Source of the DNA: an uncultured Prevotella sp.
GTDB taxonomy: Bacteria; Bacteroidota; Bacteroidia; Bacteroidales; Bacteroidaceae
Reading direction: 5' to 3'
NCBI GenBank assembly: GCA_934183135.1
Contig: CAKPRX010000016.1
Location: 1-33,281, forward strand
DNA length: 33,281 nucleotides
The position numbers and the translations under genes are program-made. This document shows, in pieces, positions 1 through 8,274 of this stretch. Positions within the stretch are counted from its first letter, which is position 1. Each line of letters begins with the position of its first letter. The notes beneath the pieces were generated by a model that saw only the letters and a list, made by a program, of their open reading frames with translations, had not been told where the DNA came from and ran no database searches.

Positions 1-1
1 G

Positions 2-478
2 TCTACAGCCGACATCTCATTCGTGCTGCTTATCTTCTTCCTGGTTACCACCTCGATGGACCAGGACAAGGGGCTTACGCGCCAGCTGCCTCCGGCTGAG
101 ACCAGGGAGCAGCCGGCTACCGAGGTGGATAGCCGCGATGTGCTCACGTACACCATTACGGCCCATAACCAGCTCATGGCCGATGGGCAGGTGGTTGCCG
201 TAAGTGGGGTGGCTGCCCGTGTAGAGCAGTTTGTTGCCAGTCGTGGCCGGCGGCACATCATCTCGCTGCAGATAGACCCTGCGGCCGACTACGACACCTA
301 CTTCCAGTTACAAAATCAGTTGGTGGCTGCTTACCAGCATCTGCGCGACCGTACAGCCCACCGGCTCTACGGCCACGGGTACGCTGCCTGTACGCCAGCC
401 CAGCGCGATGCCGTGCGCAGCGCCTGTCCGCAGCGCATCGTAGAGAGCTACCAGGGCCAGGGAGGGCCCCACGTATGA
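2..478 (+). CDS. ExbD/TolR-type biopolymer transport protein (5' partial)
   Basis: The reading frame is already open at base 2, so the gene begins before the window. The first visible residues, TADISFVLLIFFLVTT, match the single transmembrane helix of ExbD/TolR proteins, including the membrane aspartate (codon 11-13) that carries protons in this family. A periplasmic domain of about 140 residues follows. ExbD works with ExbB and TonB to energise outer-membrane transport; TolR does the same for TolQ/TolA. A GTG at 23 could be taken as a start, but it would cut the helix and drop the aspartate. The next gene is a second ExbD-like protein overlapping by 4 bases (ATGA), so the two are probably translated together and may form a heterodimer. 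An ExbB gene is expected upstream, outside the window. Confidence 0.85.
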   Translation, partial: STADISFVLLIFFLVTTSMDQDKGLTRQLPPAETREQPATEVDSRDVLTYTITAHNQLMADGQVVAVSGVAARVEQFVASRGRRHIISLQIDPAADYDTYFQLQNQLVAAYQHLRDRTAHRLYGHGYAACTPAQRDAVRSACPQRIVESYQGQGGPHV

Positions 479-927
479 GCATACTACGGCGGCGGTCGCA
501 CGAGGTGCCCGGGCTGAACACCTCCTCATTACCCGACCTGATATTCACGGTGCTCTTCTTCTTTATGATCGTCACCCACATGCAGAAGAACACCGTCAAG
601 GTGCGTTTCCAGGTACCCCAGGGCACCCAGCTTACCCGTCTGGTCAAGAAGTCGGCCATCTCCTACATCTATATAGGTACACCCACGGGGGTACCCGGCG
701 GCCCCACCCGCATACAGCTTAACGACAAGCTGGTAACCACCGACGAGCTTACCGACTACATGGCTGCCGAGCGCCAGCGCATGGCTCCCGCCGACCAGCA
801 GCAGATGACCGTATCTATCAAGGCCGACCGCCACACCAAGATGGGTGTCATGCAGGACGTAAAGACCGCCCTGCGCCGCGCACAGGCCCTGAAAATATGC
901 TATACGGCTACTGATAAAAAACGTTAA
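475..927 (+). CDS. ExbD/TolR-type biopolymer transport protein, second copy
   Basis: This 150-residue protein has a short cytoplasmic N-terminus, one membrane helix (about residues 20-38, LPDLIFTVLFFFMIVTHM) with an aspartate at its start, and a periplasmic ExbD-like domain. Family knowledge places it in an ExbB-ExbD-TonB type motor that uses the proton gradient. Its ATG overlaps the stop of the preceding ExbD by 4 bases, which suggests translational coupling. Paired, diverged ExbD genes are common in Bacteroidetes. The partner proteins are not in the window, so which receptor or envelope process it drives cannot be read here. Confidence 0.85.
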   Translation: MSILRRRSHEVPGLNTSSLPDLIFTVLFFFMIVTHMQKNTVKVRFQVPQGTQLTRLVKKSAISYIYIGTPTGVPGGPTRIQLNDKLVTTDELTDYMAAERQRMAPADQQQMTVSIKADRHTKMGVMQDVKTALRRAQALKICYTATDKKR

Positions 928-967
928 GTATGACATATTGTAACTTTTTTCGTCGCTAACGCATCGG

Positions 968-992
968 TTGTCCTTATTTTTTCGTAACTTTG
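968..992 (+). promoter_or_regulatory. Promoter of the Lrp/AsnC gene
   Basis: A Bacteroidetes -7 box TAACTTTG lies at 985-992, 20 bases before the ATG at 1013. The nearest -33 candidate is TTG at 968-970, a spacer of 14 that is shorter than usual, so the upstream element is uncertain. Confidence 0.6.
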
Positions 993-1012
993 CCATCAAA
1001 ATATAATTATTT

Positions 1013-1516
1013 ATGGCATATCGTAATTTGGACTTATTGGATAAGAAAATCCTTAATCTGGTGGCAGAAAACGCGCGTCTTCCCTTTCTTGAGGTGGCCA
1101 GAGCCTGCAATGTGAGCGGGGCTGCCATCCATCAGCGCATAGCCAAGTTGACCTCGTTGGGCGTGCTGAAGGGCTCGCGGTTCATCATTGACCCCGAGAG
1201 GATAGGTTATGAGACCTGCGCATACGTGGGCCTGTATCTGAAGAACCCCGAGCAGTTTGACGCAGTGGTCGAAAAGCTCAAGCAGATACCCGAGGTGACC
1301 GAGTGTCATTATACTACGGGTGGCTATGATATGTTTATCAAGATATATGCCCGCAACAATCATCATCTGCTTAACATTATACACGACAGGCTGCAGCCCC
1401 TGGGCCTGTCTCGTAGCGAGACCATCGTGTCGTTTAATGCGGTGATAGACCGTCAGCTTCCCATACCCGACGATATCGTCGACGAGGAAACGTTAGTACC
1501 CGAGCCAACAGAGTAA
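1013..1516 (+). CDS. Lrp/AsnC family transcriptional regulator
   Basis: The protein has 167 residues. It has an N-terminal winged helix-turn-helix (about residues 5-60; LDLLDKKILNLVAENAR, then NVSGAAIHQRIAKL as recognition helix) and a C-terminal RAM/ligand-binding domain (about 65-150). This is the standard Lrp/AsnC arrangement and length. Such regulators form octameric DNA-binding assemblies and respond to amino acids. The ATG at 1013 sits 20 bases after a clear -7 box, which supports this start. The gene stands alone and is followed by a strong hairpin terminator. The acidic, proline-containing tail (about 150-167) is an extension with no evident role. The target genes and ligand cannot be told from sequence. 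Confidence 0.9.
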   Translation: MAYRNLDLLDKKILNLVAENARLPFLEVARACNVSGAAIHQRIAKLTSLGVLKGSRFIIDPERIGYETCAYVGLYLKNPEQFDAVVEKLKQIPEVTECHYTTGGYDMFIKIYARNNHHLLNIIHDRLQPLGLSRSETIVSFNAVIDRQLPIPDDIVDEETLVPEPTE

Positions 1517-1536
1517 GCCGCTCTCGCAGGCAAGGC

Positions 1537-1595
1537 AACCATAAAGCCCAACGGCTCTCCATGCAATGGCAGGAGAGCCGTTGAGCTTTATGGTT
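1537..1595. terminator. Long hairpin terminator between lrp and folA
   Basis: Bases 1537-1560 pair with 1572-1595: a 24-bp stem with one C/A mismatch and an 11-base loop. It lies between the stop codons of the convergent lrp-type gene and folA. T-rich runs are visible at 1641-1680 (plus strand), beyond the stem, so termination from the lrp side is likely; use from the folA side is inferred from the symmetry. Confidence 0.75.
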
Positions 1596-1653
1596 TAGCA
1601 GATAGTCGGGGCGTAGGGAGGGGCAGCTTACGTTCCCATGTTTTTTACCCTTT

Positions 1654-2160
1654 TTACCCTTTTACCTTGTTACTTTTTTCTTGGTGACAATAGTCTACAA
1701 AGGCGTAGCTGTGGGCATGGCGCTCGTCAGTACCGTGAGCCTCGCGCCACACCTCATGCCAGTCGTCGTAAGGCGGGAAAAAAGCGTCGGCATCCTCAGG
1801 CGTGTCGTCTACCTCAGTGAGACACAGTCTGTCAGCGCGGCCTATGGCCTGGGTGTACACACTGGCCCCACCGATGATGTACACGTCCTCGTCGGGCGAA
1901 CAGTGGGCCAGCGCCTCGTCGAGCGAGCGATAGGTGTCGCAGCCTTCGAAGTGGCCCTGGCTACGGCTGAGCACGATGTTGCGCCGGTTGGGTAGCGCCC
2001 CCTTGGGCAGTGACTCAAAGGTGTGGCGCCCCATGATGATGGTGTGGCCTGTGGTGAGCTGCTTGAAGCGCTTCAGGTCGTTGGGAAGCCAGTATATGAG
2101 TTTGTTGTCAAGTCCTATGGCGCGGTTGCGTGCCACGGCAGCTATAATGTTGATACGCAT
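1654..2160 (-). CDS. folA: Dihydrofolate reductase
   Basis: The enzyme reduces dihydrofolate to tetrahydrofolate with NADPH in the cytoplasm. The 168-residue protein starts MRINIIAAVARNRAIG, the usual DHFR first strand. It carries WLPNDLKRF with the catalytic acid D28, the NADPH-binding segment TIIMGRHTFESLP, and IIGGASVYTQAI near residue 100. The open frame extends to 2214, but that would overlap the thyA coding end with non-family sequence, so ATG 2160 is chosen, 20 bases after the thyA stop. Pairing with thyA is functionally sensible because thymidylate synthase yields dihydrofolate. The last residues (NKVKG) and the stop codon lie inside a purine-rich GGTAAAA-like repeat, so the C-terminus may be prone to length changes. 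Confidence 0.95.
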   Translation of the reverse strand: MRINIIAAVARNRAIGLDNKLIYWLPNDLKRFKQLTTGHTIIMGRHTFESLPKGALPNRRNIVLSRSQGHFEGCDTYRSLDEALAHCSPDEDVYIIGGASVYTQAIGRADRLCLTEVDDTPEDADAFFPPYDDWHEVWREAHGTDERHAHSYAFVDYCHQEKSNKVKG

Positions 2161-2180
2161 AGTAGGTGTGATGATGGCGG

Positions 2181-2975
2181 TTATACCGATACCTGTGCCG
2201 GGATGTGCGGCCAAGGGTCATAGTCGGTGAGTTGGAAGTCTTCGTACTTGAAATCGAACAGGTTGGTAACCTCGGGGTTGAGGACCATCTTGGGGAGAGG
2301 GCGTGGGGTGCGCGTAAGCTGCAGCCGGGCCTGGTCCAGGTGGTTCAGGTACAGATGGGTGTCGCCCGTGGTGTGTACGAAGTCGCCGGCACGGAGCCCG
2401 GTGACCTGGGCCATCATCTGGAGGAGCAGGGCGTAAGAGGCGATGTTGAAGGGAACGCCGAGGAAGGTGTCGGCCGAACGCTGGTAGAGCTGCAGGCTTA
2501 GGCGGCCGTCGGCCACGTAGAACTGGAAGAGGCAGTGGCAGGGCGGCAGAGCCATCTCGTCGACCTCGGCAGGGTTCCAGGCGGTCACCATCATGCGCCG
2601 CGAGTCAGGGTGAGCCTTGATGGTGTCTATCACGTTCTGTATCTGGTCTATGGTTCCACCCTTGTAGTCGGGCCACGACCGCCACTGGTGTCCGTAGACG
2701 GGGCCCAGGTCGCCGTTCTCGTCAGCCCACTCGTTCCAGATACGTACTCCGTGCTCCTGCAGATAGCGCACATTGGTGTCGCCGCGCAGAAACCACAGCA
2801 GCTCGTAGATGATGGACTTCAGGTGCACCTTCTTGGTGGTGAGGAGAGGGAAACCCTCCTCCAGGTTGAACCTCATCTGATGGCCGAAGACACTCAGGGT
2901 GCCCGTGCCGGTACGGTCGGTCTTCTGGTGGCCCTCTGTCAGGATGCGGTTGAGTAAGTCGAGATATTGTTTCAT
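2181..2975 (-). CDS. thyA: Thymidylate synthase
   Basis: ThyA methylates dUMP to dTMP using 5,10-methylene-tetrahydrofolate and releases dihydrofolate. The protein has 264 residues, the length of the E. coli type enzyme. Visible motifs are [12 protein letters not shown] (substrate loop), [11 protein letters not shown], the catalytic LPPCHCLFQ with C146, and the phosphate/dUMP-binding [17 protein letters not shown]. The start ATG at 2975 overlaps the rsmF-like stop by 4 bases (ATGA), and folA follows after 20 bases, so the three genes form one minus-strand operon. It is full length with all key residues present. Confidence 0.98.
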   Translation of the reverse strand: MKQYLDLLNRILTEGHQKTDRTGTGTLSVFGHQMRFNLEEGFPLLTTKKVHLKSIIYELLWFLRGDTNVRYLQEHGVRIWNEWADENGDLGPVYGHQWRSWPDYKGGTIDQIQNVIDTIKAHPDSRRMMVTAWNPAEVDEMALPPCHCLFQFYVADGRLSLQLYQRSADTFLGVPFNIASYALLLQMMAQVTGLRAGDFVHTTGDTHLYLNHLDQARLQLTRTPRPLPKMVLNPEVTNLFDFKYEDFQLTDYDPWPHIPAQVSV

Positions 2976-4390
2976 ATACTTAAAATTTTCGGTTCGTCAT
3001 CAGGGATGTGCGTACTCTTGATGCGCCATTCCTGGGGGTACAGGTTGTTGCCCCGGTTGCCTAAGTTCTTTACAAAGCCGAGGGCTGCGCCATGATAGGT
3101 TATCAGCACCGTGCCACGCGGAGTTTCCCCGGGCAGGCTGATGGCCTCCTTGCGCAGATAGGCTATGGCCTGTGCGTAGCCCACCTCGGCCTGGGGTACG
3201 GTGCTGCGGCTCAGGGCTGTCGACAGGGCCAGCGAGGGGTGGGCTATGAGGTCGCGCCCCTTTATGGTGCCCATGGTTATGCCCGCGTGCATCACCTTCA
3301 TATTGCGGCTTATGGCCCGGTACTCCGCAGCCCATGCCCGGGGGATGGCCCTCACCATGTCGCCCTCGGAGACGACGGCGTAGGCATCTGCGTCTGTCAG
3401 CCACGCGGTTACGTCGGTCTTTGGCAGTGGCCGGCCGGTGGCCTTAGCCTCGCGCCCCTTGGCCTCGCGGGCCTTGCGGGTGGTCAGTGTGTCGCCCCCC
3501 GTCTTGCGGAGCACCGCCATGCACAGCCCCTCGCTGCGCGACACGCCCGGTATGAACCGGTAAGCCGTGGCAGTACCTGTCAGAGCCGGCGTGATGTGCC
3601 AGTCGGGCTGCGTATGTATATTAATGTATTCGGCCCCCATCTCCGTGGTTATCCAGGCCAGGTTGTCCTCGTTCTCCAGCGCGTTAAAGGTGCATGTCGA
3701 GTACACCAGCACACCGCCCGGCTTCAGACAGGGCCATATATCCTCTATAATCTGTCGTTGCAGGCGCTGGCAGTTGTCTACATTCTGACGGCTCCACTCA
3801 TCGACAGCCCCGCCGTCCTTGCGGAACATGCCCTCGCCAGAGCAGGGAACATCGGCGATGATGACGTCAAAGCAGATGCCGGCCTTGCGGAAGTCGCGGG
3901 GATAGTTGTTGGTCACGACGACATCAGGGTGACCGAATTTCTGGATGTTCTCGCTCAGCACCTGGGCCCTCGGGCGCATGGGCTCATTGCATACCAGCAG
4001 GCTGCCGGCGGGCAGTACTGTGCGGGCAGCGGTCGACTTGCCGCCGGGGGCCGCGCACAGGTCGAGCACGGTACATGGCCCGGAGACCACTTGCCGTAGT
4101 ACGTGGCTTACAAACATCGACGCCGACTCCTGCACATAGTAGTAGCCCGCGTGCAGCAACGGGTCAAAGGTAAAGTTGGGCCTCCGCTCCAGCCAGTAGC
4201 CCTCGTCGCACCAGCCTATAGGCTCATGGCTCATGGTGATGCCGGCCTGGTGGGTGCCGCGCCCCGCCTTAAACGGGTTGAGGCGTATGCTCACGGGCGG
4301 CTCGCAGTCCAGTCCACGCTCCAGGCGGCCATACAACTGCTGGCCCATAAGGAGGCGCGTGTAATCAGCAAAATCGGCGGGTACATTCAT
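2972..4390 (-). CDS. rsmF: RsmF/NOL1-NOP2-Sun type rRNA (cytosine-C5) methyltransferase
   Basis: The 472-residue protein is a SAM-dependent RNA m5C methyltransferase. Motif I is [11 protein letters not shown] (residues 110-120). The two family cysteines are in [11 protein letters not shown] (C183) and YSTCTFN (C233), the expected catalytic and release residues. The N-terminal part (VSIRLNPFK) is the usual RNA-binding lead-in. The C-terminal 180 residues match the extra RsmF-like domain of the E. coli 16S rRNA C1407 enzyme, which is why rsmF is preferred over rsmB. It is first in the operon with thyA and folA, and its promoter overlaps the divergent promoter of the next gene. The exact rRNA position modified is inferred. 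Confidence 0.85.
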   Translation of the reverse strand: MNVPADFADYTRLLMGQQLYGRLERGLDCEPPVSIRLNPFKAGRGTHQAGITMSHEPIGWCDEGYWLERRPNFTFDPLLHAGYYYVQESASMFVSHVLRQVVSGPCTVLDLCAAPGGKSTAARTVLPAGSLLVCNEPMRPRAQVLSENIQKFGHPDVVVTNNYPRDFRKAGICFDVIIADVPCSGEGMFRKDGGAVDEWSRQNVDNCQRLQRQIIEDIWPCLKPGGVLVYSTCTFNALENEDNLAWITTEMGAEYINIHTQPDWHITPALTGTATAYRFIPGVSRSEGLCMAVLRKTGGDTLTTRKAREAKGREAKATGRPLPKTDVTAWLTDADAYAVVSEGDMVRAIPRAWAAEYRAISRNMKVMHAGITMGTIKGRDLIAHPSLALSTALSRSTVPQAEVGYAQAIAYLRKEAISLPGETPRGTVLITYHGAALGFVKNLGNRGNNLYPQEWRIKSTHIPDDEPKILSI

Positions 4391-4410
4391 TACTTTAGTC
4401 GTCTAAACGC

Positions 4411-4444
4411 TTGCAAAAATAGACTTTTTTTCGTTATTTTGCAA
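4411..4444. promoter_or_regulatory. Overlapping divergent promoters (rsmF minus, DUF6249-like plus)
   Basis: On the plus strand, TTG (4411-4413) and TTATTTTG (4434-4441) are separated by 20 bases. On the minus strand, TTG (4444-4442) and TATTTTTG (4421-4414) are also separated by 20 bases. The two promoters occupy the same 34 bp face to face, each -33 touching the other's -7, so only one polymerase should bind at a time. Confidence 0.65.
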
Positions 4445-4499
4445 CTAATTACCATTCCAATGCGTCTAATGGATAGAAAAAATCAAAAAACGATAGAAT

Positions 4500-5219
4500 A
4501 TGAAACGATTATTAGTACTATTCATGTTGGCGCTGACCATGGGTATAACCTCAGCCATGGCTGCCCCCCACCACCGTAACCATCTTAAAATAACCTCTAC
4601 GGCTGTGATAGACACCACGCAGGCCCAGGGCGTAGCCGCCTACTCGGATACCACGGCGGCCCATGCCCAGACACCCACGGCGGCCGTAGATGCCGACGAC
4701 GATGATGACGCCGACGACCTGGAGGAAGCCATGTCTACAGCCGGAGGTTTCTGGCATGGCCTGTCAGACTTCAATGACAGTATACTGCCCTTTGTGTTTG
4801 TCGTGGCGGTGCTCATATTCTTGGCCTTCCCGTTCATCGTGCTCATCGTGCTGCTGCGCTATCTCTTCAAGCGGTCCAGGGCACGTATGGAACTGGCTCA
4901 GAAAGCCATCGAGAAAGGCCAGCCCATCCCCGAGGGCCTCTGTGGCAAGCAGGCTGTTCCTGCCGCCGACCTGTGGCGTACCGGCATACGCAATGTGTCT
5001 ATCGGTGCCGGCCTGGTACTCATGTTTGCCATCTGGGGCTCGGCCTTCTTAGCAGGCATCGGCGCCCTGGTACTCTGCTATGGTGTGGGCCAGCTGGTCA
5101 TCGTGAAGACCAGTGCACCGGCCAGCGACAGCGGTGTCCACACCGATGATGACGCCCCCCGCACCGATGATGACGGCACTCCTGCCGATGACGGCGGCGA
5201 CACCCCCGATAAACTCTGA
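4500..5219 (+). CDS. DUF6249-like exported membrane protein
   Basis: The 239-residue protein begins with a signal peptide (residues 1-21, ending SAMA-A). A low-complexity acidic segment rich in D (about 63-74) follows. Then comes one strong membrane span (about 98-123, FVFVVAVLIFLAFPFIVLIV), a cytoplasmic helix rich in R/K/E, and one or two further spans (about 172-207). The C-terminal tail is very acidic and T/D-rich. The layout and the GLCGK...RTGIRNVSIGAGLVLMFAIWG stretch resemble what is annotated DUF6249 in Prevotella and Bacteroides; that assignment is from memory. It is followed 26 bases later by an ECF sigma factor and a small membrane protein, so a role in envelope sensing is plausible but not shown. 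Confidence 0.7.
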   Translation: MKRLLVLFMLALTMGITSAMAAPHHRNHLKITSTAVIDTTQAQGVAAYSDTTAAHAQTPTAAVDADDDDDADDLEEAMSTAGGFWHGLSDFNDSILPFVFVVAVLIFLAFPFIVLIVLLRYLFKRSRARMELAQKAIEKGQPIPEGLCGKQAVPAADLWRTGIRNVSIGAGLVLMFAIWGSAFLAGIGALVLCYGVGQLVIVKTSAPASDSGVHTDDDAPRTDDDGTPADDGGDTPDKL

Positions 5220-5245
5220 TACAGGTACGATAAACCACGAAAACG

Positions 5246-5785
5246 GTGAAAGACCTCGAAGAGATAAAGTGGATAACCCAGGCAGTGGTGCTACACGACA
5301 AGCGCGCCTTTGGGCGCCTTGTCGAGCGCTATCAGGAGCCTGTGCGGCGCTTCTTCCTGACGCAGACGTTGGGCGACGCGGCGCTGAGCGACGACCTGGC
5401 GCAGGACACCTTTATCAAGGCGTACACCCATATCGGTGCTTTCAGGCGCGCGAGTACTTTTGGCACTTGGCTCTACCGCATTGCCTACAATGTGTACTAC
5501 GACCACGTGAAGCGCCAGCGCCCCAGCGACCCGCTCGACTCGCACAGCGTGATGAGTCGCAGCGCCCAGAGTAGCGACGGGCCCCTGCGCATGGACCTGC
5601 AGCAGGCCCTCGGTATCCTGGGGCCCACTGAGCGTGCCTGCGTGGTACTCCAGCTGATGGAGGGCCAACCTATAGACCGCATCGCGCAGATTATGGATAT
5701 GCCCGGTGGCACCGTCAAGTCGCATCTGGCGCGTGGCAAGAAGAAACTGGCTGATTACTTAAAACAGAATGGATATGATAGATAA
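5246..5785 (+). CDS. ECF-type RNA polymerase sigma factor
   Basis: The 179-residue protein has sigma region 2 (about 20-95; DDLAQDTFIKAYTHI and FGTWLYRIAYN) and region 4 (about 120-175; LGPTERACVVLQLMEG, then the helix-turn-helix IAQIMDMPGGTVKSHLARG). There is no region 1.1 or 3, the ECF arrangement. It recruits core RNA polymerase to a dedicated promoter set, usually for envelope or stress functions. The start is a GTG at 5246; no better ATG is nearby. It follows the DUF6249-like gene by 26 bases and overlaps the next membrane protein by 17 bases, a typical sigma/anti-sigma coupling. Its own promoter target is not identified. Confidence 0.92.
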   Translation: MKDLEEIKWITQAVVLHDKRAFGRLVERYQEPVRRFFLTQTLGDAALSDDLAQDTFIKAYTHIGAFRRASTFGTWLYRIAYNVYYDHVKRQRPSDPLDSHSVMSRSAQSSDGPLRMDLQQALGILGPTERACVVLQLMEGQPIDRIAQIMDMPGGTVKSHLARGKKKLADYLKQNGYDR

Positions 5786-6125
5786 CGATGACAAGCTGCT
5801 GATAGACTTCCTGAGTGAGCGGAAGCCCTCGGTGCCCGATGACGGGTTCTCACACCGCGTCATGCGCAGTCTGCCCGACCGGGCTTACCGGCTTAGCAGA
5901 CTGTGGATGTATGTGTGTATAGTGGCCGGCGTGGCATTGGCCGTGGCCGGCAATGCCGTGGGCCAGCTGGCATCCGTGGCCATCGACGTGGTGGCCAACG
6001 TGGTGGCCGGCCTGTCGGTCGTCAGCACGCCCCACGTGTCACCCTGGCTCATGGGGGCTGCTCTGTACGTCATGGTCATGGTGGCCCTGTGGCGTACGGC
6101 CCGCCAGCTGTCGCTCAGGGCATAG
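5769..6125 (+). CDS. Small two-span membrane protein, candidate anti-sigma factor (DUF5056-like)
   Basis: The 118-residue protein has a cytoplasmic N-terminal part of about 40 residues (DNDDKLLIDFLSERKPSVPDDGFSHRVMRSLPDR), then two membrane spans (about 44-64 and 93-111). This size and layout, and the overlap with the ECF sigma gene by 17 bases, suggest an anti-sigma role, with the N-terminal part holding the sigma factor. There is no HxxxCxxC zinc motif, so it would not be a ZAS-type anti-sigma. It resembles proteins listed as DUF5056 in Bacteroidales (from memory). A second in-frame ATG at 5775 is an alternative start. The stop lies 6 bases from the convergent PorE-like gene, leaving no room for a terminator. 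Confidence 0.65.
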   Translation: MDMIDNDDKLLIDFLSERKPSVPDDGFSHRVMRSLPDRAYRLSRLWMYVCIVAGVALAVAGNAVGQLASVAIDVVANVVAGLSVVSTPHVSPWLMGAALYVMVMVALWRTARQLSLRA

Positions 6126-6131
6126 GCCGCC

Positions 6132-8195
6132 TTACCGGAACACTATATTGATACCGCCGTCGCGCTCCTCGTCCTGCTGGGGGTGCGACTGCGGTTTTTT
6201 CTTGAGTTTGCCCTGGTCGTCAAACATGCCATAGGTGGTACGGAGGACTATAAACTCGGTGCGGCGGTTAAGTTGGTTAGCCACCTCCTGCTTATCCTTG
6301 TCCAGCTTGCCAATGAAGGCTTCTGTAAGGACGTCGCCCTCCTTGAGCCAGGGATAGCGCTCGGTCAGCTTGCGCTTGATAACCTTGGGCTTGTCCTTGC
6401 CGTAACCCACGGGGGTAAGGCGGTCGCGCGCGATACCCTTAGCCGTAAGATAGTCGACCACGGCCTCGGCGCGGCGCTGCGACAGGCGCTTGTTGTACTC
6501 CTCGCTGCCCTTGTAGTCGCAGTGGGCACTCAACTCGATGGTTACGTTGCCGTTCTCGCGGAGCAGGGTAACCAGCTCGTCGAGGGCCCGGGTAGACTCG
6601 GGGCGCAGCGTGGCCTTGTCAAAGTCGTAGAATATATTGTCTATCAGTACCGGGGCGGTGATAGAGGCCAGCGGAAACTGCAGTACCTTCTCTTCAGACT
6701 CGCTGGTGGGCGTTATGGTTACCTCCTCCTTATGGTTCAGGTAGCCCTTGCAGGTGGCCAGCAGCACATAGCTTACTCCGGGACGCACCACCTCGGTAAA
6801 GGAGCCGTCACTCTTTAACACTATCCGCTTGTTGGTACCGTCGTTGCCCACCATGTACACCTGTGCGGCCGGCAGTTCATAGCCATCCATCTCGTAGACC
6901 CATCCCTTGACGGTGTTGACGATTTCGGGGTTCTCAAAGGAGTATATCTTGTCCCAGCCACGGCCGTCGCCCCGGTTAGAGGCAAAGTAGCCCCGGTTGT
7001 GCGGGCCCTCGAAGGTCATGCCGAAGTCGTCGCCCTGCGAGTTGAGGGGGTAGCCGGGGTGGTAGAGCTCGTAACGGCCCTGGCTGTTGACCTTGGCAAT
7101 GAAGATGTCCAGGCCGCCCAGTCCGGGGTGTCCGTTGCTGGAGAAATACAGGTCGCCATTGGGCCTGAAGGTGGGAAACATCTCGTCGCCCGGGGTGTTG
7201 ATGGGCGCGCCCAGGTTTTCTACCCCACCCAGGCCGGCCGTGGTGAGGCGCACGCGCCAGATGTCCAGTCCGCCCAAGCCCCCTGGCATGTCCGAGACGA
7301 AGTACAGCCACTGCCCGTCGGGCGACAGGGCGGGGTGGGCGTAGCTCGACAGCGTGTCGCGGGTTATCTCTACCTTGCTGGCCTTGCCCCAGGCCGCGTC
7401 GCTGCGGCTGGCGGTGGCTATCTCGGCATATCTGGGCGATGCCGGGTCGGTGGTACACTGTGTAAGGTACATCTCGCGGCCATCGGGCGTGATGGTGCAG
7501 GCCCCCTCGTCGTACGCGGTGTTCAGACCGCCCTCCACGGGCTCAGGCTTGGACCACTTGCCCTTGTCATCCTTTGCCGATACGAATATGTCACCGTTCT
7601 TGGTACCCGTAATGCCGCTCAGCTCGTCGCCTGCAGCCTCGTTGCGCGTCGAGGTGAAGTACAGGCGGTCGTAGTTGTCGCCTGCCAGCACTGGGCTGTA
7701 GTCGGCCCGGCGCGAGTTGAACACGTCCATGCGCTTAACCTTGTACCGCGACCCAGCCTGCTTTATCGCCGGCGCCTTCTGGGCCGACTGCAGGCCGTTC
7801 TGAGCCAGTACGTTGCCTGGCATGGAGTCGAGTACGATGCCGAACTGGTCGGCGGCCTCCTTGTAAGCCGCCGTCTTGAGCAGTTGTTGGGCATAGGCCA
7901 GCCGGTCGGCCGTTGTGGCCTGTCCATAGCGTATGGCGTTGGCGTAGGCTGCCGTGGCCCGCTGTGCCTGGTTGATCCGGGCATAGCAGGTGGCCATCTT
8001 CTGGGCGGCTATGCCCCGTTGCTGCTTGTCCTTGGGTGATGTCTTCTGGTAAGCCTTACGGTACTGGGTAGCTGCGTCATAGTATTCGCCGAGGGCGAGA
8101 TAGCGGTCGCCACGCTTCAGATTGCGGTCGGTGCCACAGCTGCCCCACAGCAGGGCGGCCATGACAGTGAGTATAATGGATAAACGGCTTTTCAT
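6132..8195 (-). CDS. porE: PorE-like lipoprotein: TPR, PD40/WD propeller, carboxypeptidase-regulatory and OmpA domains
   Basis: The protein has 687-688 residues (ATG at 8195 or 8198). It starts with a lipoprotein signal (cysteine about residue 20-21, LLWGSC). TPR-like helices follow (about 27-130), then a propeller with PD40-type repeats such as SPDGQWLYFVSD and FRPNGDLYFSSN (about 155-425). After these come a carboxypeptidase-regulatory-like beta domain (about 428-495) and an OmpA C-terminal peptidoglycan-binding domain (about 515-655; FYDFDKATLRPES, D561, NRRTEF). This order and length match PorE, the P. gingivalis component that anchors the type IX secretion machinery to peptidoglycan. Simple gliding/OmpA paralogues share the architecture, so T9SS function is inferred. 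It lies 79 bases after topB, on the same strand. Confidence 0.75.
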   Translation of the reverse strand: MKSRLSIILTVMAALLWGSCGTDRNLKRGDRYLALGEYYDAATQYRKAYQKTSPKDKQQRGIAAQKMATCYARINQAQRATAAYANAIRYGQATTADRLAYAQQLLKTAAYKEAADQFGIVLDSMPGNVLAQNGLQSAQKAPAIKQAGSRYKVKRMDVFNSRRADYSPVLAGDNYDRLYFTSTRNEAAGDELSGITGTKNGDIFVSAKDDKGKWSKPEPVEGGLNTAYDEGACTITPDGREMYLTQCTTDPASPRYAEIATASRSDAAWGKASKVEITRDTLSSYAHPALSPDGQWLYFVSDMPGGLGGLDIWRVRLTTAGLGGVENLGAPINTPGDEMFPTFRPNGDLYFSSNGHPGLGGLDIFIAKVNSQGRYELYHPGYPLNSQGDDFGMTFEGPHNRGYFASNRGDGRGWDKIYSFENPEIVNTVKGWVYEMDGYELPAAQVYMVGNDGTNKRIVLKSDGSFTEVVRPGVSYVLLATCKGYLNHKEEVTITPTSESEEKVLQFPLASITAPVLIDNIFYDFDKATLRPESTRALDELVTLLRENGNVTIELSAHCDYKGSEEYNKRLSQRRAEAVVDYLTAKGIARDRLTPVGYGKDKPKVIKRKLTERYPWLKEGDVLTEAFIGKLDKDKQEVANQLNRRTEFIVLRTTYGMFDDQGKLKKKPQSHPQQDEERDGGINIVFR

Positions 8196-8274
8196 CATAG
8201 CGTTTATAGGAGAAACGTGATAAAAAGCCGTTTATTGTCTTTCGCCCCATCTATTATATACTAATGTGTAGCGG

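Noticed and set aside
3092..4099. 335-residue plus-strand open frame opposite rsmF
   Set aside because: It is the antisense shadow of a gene with clear methyltransferase motifs and has no recognisable domain.
6999..8039. 346-residue plus-strand open frame opposite the PorE-like gene
   Set aside because: It is antisense to a well-supported multidomain protein; long antisense frames are common in this GC-rich DNA.
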